Source of the DNA: Uloborus plumipes
Taxonomy: Eukaryota > Arthropoda > Arachnida > Araneae > Uloboridae
Length of the DNA stretch: 64,000 nucleotides
Direction of reading: 5' to 3'
NCBI GenBank assembly: GCA_038373865.1
Contig: JAXGGA010003377.1
Location: 39,853 to 103,852, forward strand
The notes under the pieces are model-generated. The model did not search any database, had not been told where the DNA came from, and saw only the letters and a list, made by a program, of their open reading frames with translations. Shown in pieces: positions 48,261 through 60,843 of this stretch. A program made the translations under genes and the position numbers. Positions within the stretch are counted from its first letter, which is position 1; every line of letters starts with the position of its first letter.

Positions 48261-51200
48261 ATTAACGCGTCTCAATTTCTTATTTGTTATAAAAGTAAAA
48301 ACTGCACTTTAGACAGAAAGAGAAAATTCTGAGTTTGTTGCCATATGAAACCTTCAGCTAAAAATAGTTTACAGAAAATATGATTTTTTTTTTGAAATTG
48401 TTTTTTTTTTGAATTGATTTTATTAGGCTTTTGAAAGAGAGAAAAAAATCTGCATATTTTCATTCATATAATCTGCATAAAATCTGCATGTTCAAAATAT
48501 GCTTATATTTTTTGTAAATTTTTAATAGATTTTCAGCAGATTTTTTTTTTTGGCTGAGCCATTAGATCTTAAATTTATGAAAACGTAATTATTCAGAGTA
48601 TTTTAAAATCTTAGATTTTCTTCTGTTGTAATGATGATATGCCAGTTTTAAAATTTAATAAACTCAAAAACATTATTTTAGAGGCTGCTCATTAATTTTC
48701 AGCCATTAATAAAACTTCAAAAAAAAAAAAAAAAAATGAATGTCTTCAACTACGCAAGTAAATCAACTTTATTGTTATTTCCTTACACTTACGTTATAGT
48801 CTTGATGTAAATTTATGTTGCAAATTTAAATTATTTAAACTTTTCTTTAGAAAGTACCTTGAGAAGATTTCGTTCATGTCTACATTTGATAATAGCTGCC
48901 TTTATATTCATTCAAAGTGCTAAAGTTGACTTTATTCTACTATTATTATTTCTGTCATTGCAGCTTTCAGTCTGTTCTGCCGATAAGCGGAGTGTCGGGA
49001 ATCAAGACGATTTTTGAAAATACCTTTTATTATTAAGTGTATCTAAATTGTTTGAAGAATAACTGCTTGTAAATAACAAAAAAGGGACTATTTTAAGCAA
49101 TTTTACATTTCGAAGTATTTTTATTATGAAGTTTATTAAATATCATGTCATAACTGCAAATAAAGAAACATCGTTACAAATATACAAATTTTAATAACAG
49201 TAGTAAAAAAATTAATAAATAAAAAGTAGACAAGTGTTCCGGAATTTCGTTTACTTCTACATGTAAAATGATGAGCTACAAAGTCTATAAAATAACGACA
49301 AAACCTTTTTCTCGTTGAAAATGTGTGTGGGTATTTACAACCTTGTTTTTGTTTGTTTTTCTTTTTTAGCGTAAATCTATTTGCTATTCACGTGCTATTT
49401 TGGTTGAAAAAATATCTACTGTCAGTAATTTTATTTTAAATTCTTAGCAGAAATGATACATATATACCATGTACATTGTAAATCCACCAGCATAACTAAA
49501 AAATATTTTTTATCCATTAAGTTACAAGTAAAAACAGTTACAAAATCAGCTCTGATTGTTACGTTAGCCACTATGAAATGACCATATATATATATATATA
49601 TATTTTACTCTTCAGAGATATTTAATTTATAACTCAGAACAAACAATATATAACTTATGTTACATTTCATTTGGCAAATAAGATTTTGATAATTCTTTGC
49701 TTGATAATGATTTTAATGAAGTTATAAGTTTAATATTTCATCGTCTAAAAACTTTTACAATAACCCCAACTGTGTCTTGTTTTAATCTCAACACTTTTGT
49801 TAATGAACACTTAATTTAATATAACAATAATTAATAATGAACACTGCGACTGGCTTTATTTTAAACGTTATTTTCGATTAAAAAAATTCAACCTATTTAG
49901 TTTTATTTCATTCCATAACATAACAACCTCATCAACTGTGTACTTTTTTAAAAAGGGACAACAAAACAGAAAATGTAATCCATTCATGCCTGTAATTCAA
50001 AGAATTAATAAAGACTTCCACTGACCCAAATACAAAAATTTTATGTGGAATACTTAAAAAAAAGATTAAATAGATAAAATAATCGCTTCAATATAAGAAG
50101 AAATAAAATGGAAAGATAAAAGAAAAATATTTATAAAAAATATTTTTTCAAGCTTTTGAGACCTCTAATCTTTTTCAATTCTCAATATATCCATTTGTAA
50201 GGGAAGTTCAGAAAAACGTGCCTCAAGACTTGAGAAAAAAGCAATATGAATGCGTTAGTCTCTGAATTGATTTTGTTCGATTTGATTGAAAACGTGATTT
50301 TGTGAGAATACTTTAATGTATAAATTGAAAAATAGTTTTTTGTTTCTTTCTTCAAGAAAAGAAAGAAAATAATCGGAAGCTGAAATCAATTGTTTTTTGT
50401 ATTCTGAAAAAGAATTGGAGGATTTTTGAATTGAATTTGGGAGTTTTTGAAAAGTATTTTCGGTTTTCCACCAGCAAATATGCTCACTTCAATTGAATGC
50501 ATTTTTCTCATGACAAAAATTATTTCGACGTATCAAAAACTTTTGCAATAAGTACGTAGCTTTACTTTTTATTTGATCCCAATATTTACAGTTAGCACTA
50601 AATATTGAAATCACTAAGGTTGTAAATATTACTAATACGCAGCATTATAATTTCAGAAAAAAAGGGGGGAGGGAGAAGAAAAAAAGAAATATCCCCCTTA
50701 AAAAACAAAATGAAAGTTAGACAAACGTCTCTTAGTTTCAAGTTATGCCACAGCAAAAGCAACAAGCAACTATACTCGCCTGATTATTTGTGTGTTTTTT
50801 TCCCTTCAATCCAATCAAAGTTGTCCTTGAAACAGAAAAAAAAACCGTTTATGAGGCATAATTTTGTAAAAATATTGCATACGGGTTTTTAGGGCGAGAA
50901 ACTGCGTCACTCAGCACAAAAGGTGCTGATATTCCAAAATTTGGCAGTAGTCATTTCTTAGTGACTAAGTAAACTAAAATATTATCCCAGGAAAAAACGA
51001 ATATATGTTTTTTTCTTATGTCATCTTTTTTTGTACTAATGAACATAAATCTAGATTTGTTTTAGCGTAAATAACTAATAACGGAGGAAGTAATCAGTAT
51101 TCGTTCATTCTCTTTTTTTAAAAAAAATTCAAACAAAACAAAATCTAAATATATTTTTTATTAATTGATTTTATTAAATCCTGGGCACTTTGATTTTTAT

Positions 51201-51265
51201 ACAAAAAGTTACGAAACGTAGAAGAGAAGGGAAATATGCTTCTAATTAGAATTGCGTCTTCAAAG
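48261..51265. other. AT-rich spacer with (AT)10
   Basis: A 20-bp AT microsatellite lies at 49584-49603. Several A/T homopolymers and no recognisable gene or element otherwise. Confidence 0.5.
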
Positions 51266-51267
51266 AC

Positions 51268-52250
51268 AAAACATCGATGTTAGAAATAAAAAAATGACGG
51301 TGTTGATACATCGACCAAAAAACATCGATGTTTCAAAACATCAATCTTTTTTTACGTATACTGACGGCCCCGCTTGATCGGGTAACGGATAAACGAATAC
51401 TCCGCACGTACGAATAAAATGTTTCGGAACCGAATATTTCTCCGTGCAATAGGCACGATGTTTAACGATCCCCGCTTGAATAAATACCTCGCTTAGTGGA
51501 ATATTTCTTGGAACCGATAGCGTTATTGTCTTGGACCAGCTAGGCTGGCAAATTTGGGGTGCGCTGCTTCACTTTTCCAACGATTTGATGTGACGTTCGA
51601 CTCCCACAGTACACGCATGCCGTAGGGGCCCGTTTGTAGAGTCGGTGGCCATTTATAACACAAAAACAACACATTCGCACAAAGAAAAGACAAGGACATG
51701 ATATATATATATAGAGATATGCCCACGCCGGGATTCGAACCCAGGACCCCAGTCAGACTTCTTTGACCTCTAGCCGAGGTGGCCGGCCTTGGAACCGATA
51801 GTATTCGTTTAAGCAAGGCCGACATTTATTTCGCACAAATTTGAATGTACAGTTACTCCTTGTTACACTGCTTTTGTTATATCACTCAATCGGATTTATT
51901 GTAATTTGAATTTGTCTCCTAAAAAGAAAAAATCAACCGTAAAACATCGATGGCCGTTATAGAAAACTTTTTTTAGTGAGATAGTTACTACAATTACTGA
52001 TTAACGATGTAACTTGTTTCATCGCATATTTTTATGAACCTTTTTTTTTTACTGAAATGAAACCATGAACATAAAAACATTATCGGGCACAAAACATCTA
52101 AAAATATTTATCATAGAAAAATTTTGATGATGAGATTAATGCTGCAACTACTGACTAACGATGTGAATGTTTTGATAAGTGTAATTGTCATATAATTTTT
52201 ATAAAACTTCTTTTCAGGAACATAATACATCGAACCCAAAACAATGATAT
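51268..52250. repeat. Region of recurring AACATCGATG motifs, interrupted by a SINE
   Basis: ACATCGATG-type motifs recur at about 51272, 51307, 51330 (with an ACATCAATC variant next to it), 51944 and 52228 (ACATCGAACC). GGAACCGATA/GAACCGAATA motifs occur at 51427 and 51509. It may be one diverged element of about 700 bp into which the 51521-51787 SINE inserted. I could not define its ends. Confidence 0.4.
51521..51787 (-). mobile_element. tRNA-derived SINE with 14-bp target duplication
   Basis: The perfect direct repeat CTTGGAACCGATAG (51507-51520 and 51788-51801) brackets a minus-strand SINE. It has a head GGCCGGCCACCTCGGCTAGA, a B box GGGTTCGAATCC (51731-51742), a TTTCTTTGTGCGAATGTG body block, GGCATGCGTGTACTGTGG, and ends GCCAGCCTAGCTGGTCC. 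It belongs to the same family as the copies at 25.5 and 41.0 kb and is the best preserved of the three. Confidence 0.9.
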
Positions 52251-52268
52251 CGCTGCCGCACCTCTACT

Positions 52269-52467
52269 CAGGGCCTGATTACTGAATAGGTGAATTAGAC
52301 GATGGCCTACGGTTCCATTTGTTTAGGGGGCCCTAAAATGGCTGCAGTTACTTTAGTCAATGGCAAAACTTGTTTCAGCCCCAATGGTTAAAATTATAAG
52401 CTTTGAATACAGTGGCCCCCAAAAATATATTTGGCATTGGGTCCCAGGGCATCTTAATCAGGCCTTG
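52269..52467. mobile_element. hAT-type miniature element, second family, 199 bp
   Basis: Inverted ends CAGGGCCTGATTA and CAAGGCCTGATTA are flanked by CCTCTACT (52261-52268) and CCTCTACC (52468-52475), which match at 7 of 8 bases. The 86-codon frame running through it (52360-52620) is not a gene. Confidence 0.8.
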
Positions 52468-52475
52468 CCTCTACC

Positions 52476-53510
52476 TCTGAGTAATGGAACAACCACATTA
52501 GCGTATTGTCTACTTAATTTTGTTGGCTTGTTTATTGGTCTGAGTTACTATTTTCAGTTGCCTCTGGGGCCTTTCATTTACGAAATTTGTTATTTTCTAA
52601 GATTAAAAAATAAAAAATAAAACCTTATTCCTTAGTTCTGATAGTCCCAGACAGTTACCATATGGTATCTTTAGAGCGAGTGCAATTTTTTATTCGCGTG
52701 GATAGACGGCTTCAGTTAGTTCTGGGCCCGTTCATTACACAAAATTCTTCACTTTTATCGTTTTTATAATACTTTTCATTTTCTGAATCAGATATTACAA
52801 TCCTCCTATCAATGGCGCCAAAACGTTTCCATGTGAAATAAAAGCGAGGAGGACTTAACAAAGTCAAGCACTGCGATCAGAAAACTTTTTCATGTAGAAC
52901 AATTTTTTTTTTTTTTAAACTAATGATAAATTTGAAAAAAAGATACAATTTTATGCAGTAAACGGATCCAGAGTTCATCGAAGTCAATGACCCACATCAG
53001 TAAACAATTTTACACACTCTGAATATGATATAGGGAAACTTTTTGGCTCTATTAGAACAACAGAATAAAATCTCTTTTTCAAAATATAAAAAGTATTGAA
53101 CAAAATTACCAAATTTTTCATATTGAACGACCTTAGAGAACGACCTTAACTCACACGAATAAAAGCTTGCACACACTAAAATTAAAACTTTAAGCGGTCA
53201 ATTATTTTGCCAGAAATGCTTCCAAAAAAGGCATATTTTTTATTGCGTATAGTTAAGTACCATACTTAACAGAATAAGAATATAAAGAATTTAAAATTTT
53301 TTGTTTCGTTTTCAATGCTTTTACAATATTTTTTATTTTACAATTTTGGTCACAAAATCCCGAAATATTTGCTTTTTTCAAGTACATTCTGCATGCAATA
53401 ATGAATGGTTTACAAATTATGCAAAAATCTCTCTCACACTTACTTTGAATTTTGAGTTTTACAATTTTCCGAACAGTTCGTTCAAACCAGAAAAGGAAAT
53501 CTGAAAATAT
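52476..53510. other. AT-rich spacer
   Basis: No feature recognised. Confidence 0.5.
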
Positions 53511-53513
53511 CGA

Positions 53514-53593
53514 TGCCCGTACGCCGTACGGGCAAACCAGATGAGGCCAATTTCGGGTAGCACGTACACCGTACGGGCAAACCGCTTAAAGGG
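53514..53593 (-). repeat. piggyBac-like end with GTACGG palindromes
   Basis: Read on the minus strand it starts CCCTTTAAGCGG next to TTAA (53594-53597), comparable to the CCCTTTAACGTCC start at 7986. It contains a perfect 21-bp palindrome TGCCCGTACGCCGTACGGGC(A) at 53514-53534. A direct repeat GTAC(G/A)CCGTACGGGCAAACC occurs at 53519 and 53564, a 45-bp period. The opposite end was not found. Confidence 0.45.
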
Positions 53594-53887
53594 TTAATAG
53601 ACGGAAACGTAATGGCACTATTAGAACTAAGGGATCCAATTTCTTATTTTTTTTTTTAAAAATATGTTGAAAATGATAAATTATGTATAATAAACGACCC
53701 AGTGGCAACTCTAGATATTAATTCAGATCATTAAAATTTCGCACACATACTAATAATAACATAAAGCAATTTTTCAGCACTATTGGAAATTCGATATCGA
53801 AAAACCGTTTTCTCATGTAGTTAGAAACATTTATTTCATGTAGTTAGAAACGAAAAGGGTTTCTACTTAATTTTAGTATGTCTTTCG

Positions 53888-53888
<1 letters not shown>

Positions 53889-53929
<41 letters not shown>
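53889..53929. repeat. (TG)20 dinucleotide microsatellite
   Basis: Uninterrupted TG tract of 41 bp, opposite in orientation to the CA tract at 6.3 kb. Confidence 0.98.
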
Positions 53930-53930
<1 letters not shown>

Positions 53931-55587
53931 ATAGCTAATAAGTGATAAATATGCCACACGTTTTGCCTTACATTTACTTTTTAAAGCTTAATGTTGTGGA
54001 TGAAATTTCAGCTAATAGCCCAACCCCCCCTTTCTAAAAATAGGAGAAGAAAACGCCTGGTTATATCAATACTGTAAATGTATATATTGATGCCTATAAA
54101 TCTCTGATTAAGAGAAAATAGATCCCATATAAGGTTTTAAAAAAAAAGCAACGAACCATTTAAGTATATTTTCAAACATTTTCTTGTTAGTATATGATGT
54201 CTCTGCTTAATATGCTTTTTAGTTAGGATATTGACTATATTTTAAGCTTTAGTTTTAAGCAAGTAGTTTCGCAAATATAAGCTTTGTAAAGGCATTCAAG
54301 GTACCCTTTTTAGAACGTAGAAATAAGAGGCTTTCTATTGTTGTTTTTAAGCAGCTTAATGTAGTAACTACCATTTTTAATGTAATTAAGTCCTTATTTC
54401 TTTGTGTGGGTTGTATTAAAGAAAGAAAAAATGTTAAAAAAGTGAAATTACAATTGGTTAAATTACAACTTTAATCTCACAACACGAAACAGTTACTCCA
54501 GTATATATGTGGGTGCTTGAGAAAAGAAACAATCAATTACATTTTTTTTTTCTTTTTTCCTTCTTTGGGCGCATTGCAAAAAAAAAAAAAAAAACTTTCT
54601 AATCAAATTCTTGATCCGAAAGAGATAATATTTGCTTAATCGAAAAATAAACTGAAACATAAACTAGAAAAAAAAGTGGTTTTTGTCTTTTACTTTTTAA
54701 AAAAGTCAAGATTGAAATTAAATGTGAAATATTTCTTTTGGTTTCGAAATAATAGTAGAAAAAACCGAGTAGCGTCAAATTGCATGAGGCTAGTACCTTA
54801 AGCCGTTTAATTTATTTTCTATCTTTTGTAAGAAAGACATGGCTCTTTCCTTGTAATCAGTTACCTATTATAGATCTTCCAATCTGCTTCAAAAGAAAAT
54901 TGATTGCAAAGATTTTCTTTCTTTTCTTTAAGATCCTCTTTCCGCTGAATCATGAATTCCTGTAGATAGCTTTTAACTGTCATCTTGATTACTTGCTTCG
55001 TATTATTTGAAACGAAAGAAAACACATTTTTTAAGCTAGAACGGTTTTGTAACGAGAAATGCGCTTTATTCATCCACCAACAAAAACACTAGACTGACGG
55101 GAAAAAAAGTAATGTTATTTAAGTCAAGAGTTTGTCCGCTTAAATAAAGAAGGAATTCCTAATTAATGCTTTTTGTACTTTATTTCAAATTAAATATCAG
55201 GTTTTTTTTTGCTCACTGCCCTCTCTATTTATTTAGCAGATCATTAAGCATAGCTTAGTTCTGTTTCAGACCAAATTAATGTTTTTCATCCTTAAATTAT
55301 AAGAAAATTTATTTTTATATTTGCGATTAAGAATCAAACAATTTAAGTAATATTCATTTTTCAGTTTAAAAGTTTTTCCTTCCCTTTACGTTGTAAAGGA
55401 TGTAATGTGATCGCGAAAAAACAATCGCTCAAGTTTCGGCCTAAATTTCTATTTTAGTCAACCCAAATGAATGGTGAGTCGTTTTTCCGGTCCCTCAGCA
55501 CGTGCAGCTGCACTTATGAACATATAAGAAGTCGAAACATCCTTTTCGACCACCTCGAGTAAATTACGGCGAGTTTTCTCGTGACGT
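53930..55587. other. AT-rich spacer
   Basis: Short opposing frames at 54780-55073 have no motif. At 55460-55587 the sequence becomes less AT-rich and probably belongs to the following Helitron-related element. Confidence 0.45.
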
Positions 55588-55696
55588 TTGTGTGTGCATA
55601 TGTATGTATCTATGTGTGTGCGTATGTACGTATGTATGTATGTATGTATGTATGTATGTATGCGTGTGCGTATGTACGTATGTATGTATATATGTA
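55588..55696. repeat. Imperfect (GTAT)n microsatellite
   Basis: GTAT/GTGT/GTAC units run through 109 bp, with the cleanest stretch at about 55630-55660. Minus-strand frames of Tyr-Ile-His-Thr type here are artefacts. Confidence 0.95.
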
Positions 55697-55789
55697 TCTC
55701 GCATAATTCAAAAACGGTATTTCGTAGAACATTCTCCTTTGGCATGTAGGCTCTGAGGAGGATCTGGTTGTGTACCTTCCCTTGGGATT

Positions 55790-56224
55790 GTATTTGAATA
55801 ATCTCAAGCGGTCTTTTACCCCTTTTGGGGGTAAATCTGTTAATTTTAATGCAGACTTGTGCGATGGTGTGATTTGGCGACCAATTTTTCGCTAAGCTTT
55901 CGTAATGTCAAATTTTTAGTAGCCAAGTGTTTGGCGCCAACTTGGCTACATATTGCCAAGTTGGTGAATTTTTTTTTTCGAATTTGGGTTCAATTTGAGG
56001 CTATTGGCGATATTTTGTGCAGAATCCACTGAATAATGTTAAAATCGGCGATATTTAGAAGGATTGGAACACTTTCATCATTGGAACACTTTTTTTCATT
56101 GATCGGTGACAAACAGGGGGAAATGCTTAAATTTTTATTTTGCTCACTCTAAGGCACTATTTTAACATCTATTACGAAATTTAAACGTGAAAGGAAGTAG
56201 TGTTGGGTCCATACTAGATTTTTT
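55790..56224 (+). mobile_element. Partial relative of the 38.4-kb Helitron-like element
   Basis: Order and sequence of blocks match about 39640-40080: TTTACCCCTTTT..GGGGTAA, AATGCAGAC, GCCAAGTGTTTG.CGCCAA, GGGTTCAATTTG and CTATTGGCGATATTTTG. They continue with ATGTTAAAATCGGCGATATT and GGAAGTAGTGT.GGGTCCATAC. The hairpin and CTAG end are absent, so the 3' end is missing or changed. The preceding GTAT microsatellite probably corresponds to the element's 5' microsatellite zone. Confidence 0.75.
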
Positions 56225-56365
56225 TAGAATGCTGTAATAAGTAAAATTTAATTTTATATAATGAATTAAACGTTTAGGGCCGAGCTTCACATTGACGTAA
56301 AGCAGAAACGTAAAATGGATTAAATAGTGTTCCTATGGAAAGTACCCGGATTTACCCAAAATGCA

Positions 56366-56520
56366 CGGTAGGTAATAAACTGATAAATTAGCAATTTTAC
56401 AGTTTATTACTGTAAAATTAGCAGTTTTACAGTTTAGTAGTGTTAAAGTAGCAATTTTACAGTTTATTACTGTAAAATTAGCTGTTTTAAACTGGGAAAA
56501 CATCGTTCACTGTTTAGTGT
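56366..56520. mobile_element. Shorter copy of the ~30-bp-unit element
   Basis: About four units of ACAGTTTATTACTGTAAAAT plus TAGCAGTTTT type are followed by an end GTTCACTGTTTAGTGTA matching the right end of the 41.3-kb element. The left inverted end is not clear, so it may be truncated. Confidence 0.65.
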
Positions 56521-56522
56521 AG

Positions 56523-57236
56523 TTTTTTATTATGTAGGCAGAGTTATGATTTCAGAGAGTGTTATAAACGTTTAGCATCTCCAGAAAGAAAGGGAAAGAA
56601 AGAAAAATACTTTAAACAGGAAGTAGACTGCAGTGTAGCAAAGAAAAAAAAATCAAAATGAAGCTTGTGTTCAAGTAGTTATATTTGATGGTATGAAACG
56701 ACAGAGGTCCTCTTTTTTCTTCAGTTTTGTACAGCGAAACAAAGTTCGTTGAATTTAATTTTCTTAAACTTCCCTTTCATTCTCCTCATCCTTCCTATAC
56801 CTCCTTCATGTGAGGGATTAACGGGAGAAAAATATCACAATTTCAAATTACTTATGTAAAATCAAGTTTTTTATTTTTTGAATTTTTCTGATTTTTGCTT
56901 TAAGTTTTTTACATATCTCAAAGAATTTACTGCTGTAGTTTTATATGCTGCAATCTTAACCTAAATTAGTAAACTGAAACAAACCTTGTGTGAACTTTCT
57001 CCTTCTCCTCCTGCGTGACTCTTCCGTACATAAATATTACTATTTCATTTCACAAAAGGGGGGGGGGTAACATTTGGTCGAAACTAAAACATTGATTTTC
57101 TGTGAAAAGTAGATTTTCTTACATAATTTATGCCTCACTTTTAATTCTTGTCTCATTAAAAAGACAAAGTAACATTGACAAAGTGAACTCTTCTTCCCTA
57201 CTATATTTAATTTAATAATGTTTTGAATCTCAATAC
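56523..57236. other. AT-rich spacer
   Basis: No recognisable feature apart from a G-run at 57058-57067. Confidence 0.5.
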
Positions 57237-57238
57237 TA

Positions 57239-58163
57239 TTAGGTTGGTGCGTATGAAATGTCGGATTCTCTTTACATGCGAACGTTTGTCTCCCTGTTTT
57301 CTTTATACTTTTGTCTTTGGCATAACCTCATTCATAGTCGTATTGTCCTTTGCCAGAGACTCATTTCAGCAAAATAGGTTTTCTCGAAGGTCTTCCCTTT
57401 TGTTATTTCTTTTGAGTTTATTGCCGATATGAATTCTGCCGACATTCGCGTCATTTTCTTATATGATTACAAACTTGGTAATAGTGCTGCAAAAGCTGCA
57501 CGCAACATAAACCAAGCGTTTGGGGAGAATACGGTTAACGATCGGAAAGTGCAGCGTTGGTTCGAAAAATTTCGGACTGGCGATTTTTCACTGCAAAATG
57601 AACCGCGCGGAAGACTCAAAACGTCTGTGAAGAATGATGACCTGAAGGCTCTAGTGGAAGCGGATCCAGCCGTATCCACGAGGGAACTTGCTATCAGGAT
57701 GAAAGTTGACCATACAACGATATTGAGACACCTTTCTGAGATTGGCAAGGTTAAGAAGATGGACAAGTGGGTACCGCACGCACTGACATAGCGAAATAAG
57801 CTGGATCGGTTAAACGTATGCTCATCATTGCTAACCCGATTTCATTGGAATAGGAAGTTTTGCAGCATCCACCATATTCACCGGATCTCTCCCCGACCGA
57901 TTTTCATTTTTTCAAGCATTTAGAGCTGTTTTTAAGGGGCAAACACCATGAAAATATAGACAGTCTAAAAAACTCGATATCAAAGTTTATTAATTCTAAA
58001 GACCAAATTTTTTTAAGACAGGCATCTACGCTTTAAAATCTCGTTGAGAGAAGTGTATTGAAGCGAATGGATCATACTTTGATTGAATAAACAGCTTTTG
58101 AAGAAAGATATGCAGTTTTATACAATCACTTAAGAATCCGACATTTCATACGCACCAACCTAA
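57239..58163 (+). mobile_element. mariner element with internal deletion, 925 bp
   Basis: Inverted ends of about 31 bp begin TTAGGTTGGTGCGTATGAAA and abut TA on both sides (57237-57238 and 58164-58165). Complete mariners are about 1.3 kb, so roughly 350-400 bp is missing. The ends look identical over those 31 bases, so transposase could still recognise them if supplied elsewhere. The TTAGGTTGG start and the protein resemble the Hsmar1/mellifera side of the family; the exact subfamily was not determined. Confidence 0.93.
57429..58090 (+). pseudogene. mariner transposase, catalytic core deleted
   Basis: The N-terminal 120 codons are well preserved: a helix-turn-helix region (IRVIFLYDYKLGNSAAKAAR, FGENTVNDRKVQRWFEKF) and a linker with the mariner signature (VDHTTILRHLSEIGKVKKMDKWVPH). 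A TAG (57789-57791) follows, with about 19 more codons in frame. After the deletion the frame shifts, and the C-terminal part resumes at about 57854 with HPPYSPDLSPTDFHFFKHLE. This keeps only the third aspartate (TDFHF) of the DD34D triad. The blocks around the first two aspartates are gone. Another stop, TAA, is at 58034-58036, and the reading ends at 58088-58090 after MDHTLIE. The truncated N-terminal product, if made, would hold only the DNA-binding half. Confidence 0.93.
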
Positions 58164-58165
58164 TA

Positions 58166-60696
58166 CATTAAAACCAACAGATTTATGTAACAATAAATAA
58201 CCAACATAAATATATAGATGATATTTTATTCCATACTAAACATTAAACTGCTATTCCTACCATTAAGCTTTCTTTTTTGAAAAATAAATCCTCCGAGAAA
58301 GTTACGAGGCTTCGTGGCAATTCCAACCTCCCCATTACCATCGAATACTTGTAAGAGACTATCAACATCCTCAGCTAATGGCCATAATCGTTTCTCAAGT
58401 AGAGTGATGATGGAATGGCATAAATATTTCTCTCAGATTTCTAAAGTAAAATGGCTGCAATATTCTTTACAAAAGACTTGCAATAAAGTATGTTTCAGGA
58501 AAATCATACTTAAAGTATAGATGATATATCATTGAAATTATCCAGGCTTTATAGCAGAAAATGCATCAGTAAAGTAAAATATGTTTTGGAATTATTAAAA
58601 AAACTTTTGAACACCTGCATTATAGGTATTTGACTAAACTGATTTGAAATTACTTAGACCGTTTTCTTTTTCTGAAATTCACCAATTTTCAACAAAATTT
58701 TTCTTAAGTGTAAATAACAAAACTAGCTGCCATTTGAATACGATTTATAAAGTGGGGAATTTTTAGAGCTATTTCGAAATGAGATTGTCTTACGATAAAC
58801 TTTAATTCAAGTCAAAATAAAATTTCAAAGATTTCATGAATTTATCAAATCAGTTTTTATTTATATATACAGGAGTTTTTGCTTAGTAAGTAACAAAAGC
58901 AATCGTACGTTTTAAAGACAATCATTTTTATGTTCAACAATACTTATTCTCTTCTAATTTTCCTGAAAAAGAATGCGTTATATTTTTTGTACTCAGTATC
59001 AGAATTTGTTAGACACGAGTTCAGAAGGAATGATAAATAATAAGTTGCAAATCCTGTCGTTTGAAGGTTTATGTAGAGGCATGACATAGTTTCAAGACGA
59101 TTTGTTCTTATTCCTTTTGTTGTCTCTTTTTGGAACCATGCCCATACATCTGAATTATTTTGGAAGTAAAACACATTCAAATGACCTCTTTCTCCGATGC
59201 AAAATACGTTCGCCTTCGTTAACAATAGTTATTTACTGCTTTATGCCTTTAAATAATGTTGTAACTGGTGGTAGTTAAATTTAAATAATAAAAATTCGTT
59301 ACGATCAATTTTGGGACTTATTTTGGTTATTTTGTAGTTTTACAATGGTGAAATGGTTTCTTGAAAATGCAAAATATTATAATGCAACATTATTTTAAAC
59401 TTGTTCAGTTAAATTCAGTAACTTCTTTTGAATACTTCTTCTCGATAGAACGCAGCTTGTTTGACTCCTTAATATTTTTTGTATTTCTCTTAAATTAATT
59501 TTTCTCCATAGTCCATTCTGAAATAAAAAAACACAAAACATGTCACTTTGTCCTACTTACAATAAATAGGAAAAAGTGACATTTCTCTTGATTTCCGTAT
59601 AAACCGTTCAAATAACACGTAAAGATAATAAGAACTAATGAACTTAGGTATACAAAATCAAATAGTGAAGTTAGTCCGCAGCAAAGTCAATGTACCGTTA
59701 CTGATGTCTTCATCGAGTCCCAAAGTTATGAGTCACAAATTAGCTATTGCAGCCACGTCGCAGCAACATGCTACTCATTATTGTAGAAATGTTTTAATAG
59801 TTCAGGTTCTTCGTTAACACATCCCTAATATATTTCTCCTTATATCTACCTCAAGGCACATGATGTCGTGACGAAAATAAAGGGACGTTACTGCGAATCG
59901 CGTTTGACACAAGATACAAAGCCACAGAATAACTTTTTGTCACAAAAGTCACCCAATAACACACTTGGGACTTGTTTCATGTGATTTAACTGAAACGTCG
60001 CTGTAGCAGTTAAATTGACTAATCACCCTACGACACTATGAAGGCGTCACTGCTACGTTACTCTTCGACATTGAAACGGCATCAAACTTGCAATCGTAAG
60101 TTGCTGTTACAACCTGTTGAAGACTTCGCAGTGACGTTTCGTTCACATAAAAGTCCGGTTTTAATCAGTTTTTTAGGATGAAATAATTTTTCGGAAGTTT
60201 AAAACTGTAAGAGTTTTCCTTTTAAGTTGCAAAAATCGTATCATTTTGAATAAATAATGAAGAAATAAAATATATATTTCTGAGTAGTATGTGTTAAAAA
60301 GTTTTCTAAAAGAATGGTTTTGTTTCCTCCTCTTTGAAAACAAAATACAAATTTATAGCTTGGTCTTTACTTCCCCGAGAGAAATTCTGAAGGCTGATAT
60401 TAACGTCTTTCTTATCGAGAAAATTTGCTTGGGAGATTACGCTGTTGGAAACAATTTCTCAAAGTTTGAATTCGAAATAAGATTTTTAGCACTTTTTGTC
60501 ACTCTCAACCTGAATTTATTGCACATTGTTAACTTCAGTTTTATCCTCTATGTGCGAGTGAATATATTTCAGGGTTTTATCAGGTCAAATTATTTTACAG
60601 CTGCGTGATGCTAATGCCATTCTAAGAGGGAAGTTACTTACACTTTGTTTAAATATTGTGTTTTCATAAGCAAGGAAGAATATCATAAGGGGCAAA
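58166..60696. other. AT-rich spacer; CpG-bearing patch near 59.7-60.15 kb
   Basis: Motifs such as CGTCGC, GTAGCAG/CTGCTAC and TGACG recur between about 59690 and 60150, where CpG is commoner than around it. No ends, duplication or protein were found. Otherwise there are only chance frames (58944-59225, 60291-60608). Confidence 0.4.
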
Positions 60697-60698
60697 TA

Positions 60699-60841
60699 TC
60701 TGTACCTCAGAACCAGACTAACGTAAGTCCACTTTCGTCATTTTTCGGCAGAGGGGAAAAACGATTGTCGAATACATCGTTTTCCCCCTCTACTGAAAAT
60801 GACGAAAGTGGACTTACGTTAGTCTGGTTCTGAGGTACAGA
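60699..60841. mobile_element. 143-bp foldback miniature element, copy 2
   Basis: Same sequence as 14405-14548 apart from three substitutions and a one-base deletion. Flanked by TA (60697-60698 and 60842-60843). The two arms pair over almost the whole length. Confidence 0.9.
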
Positions 60842-60843
60842 TA

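Noticed and set aside
55458..55807. Tyr-Ile-His-Thr repeat proteins on the minus strand
   Set aside because: Translations of the GTAT microsatellite.
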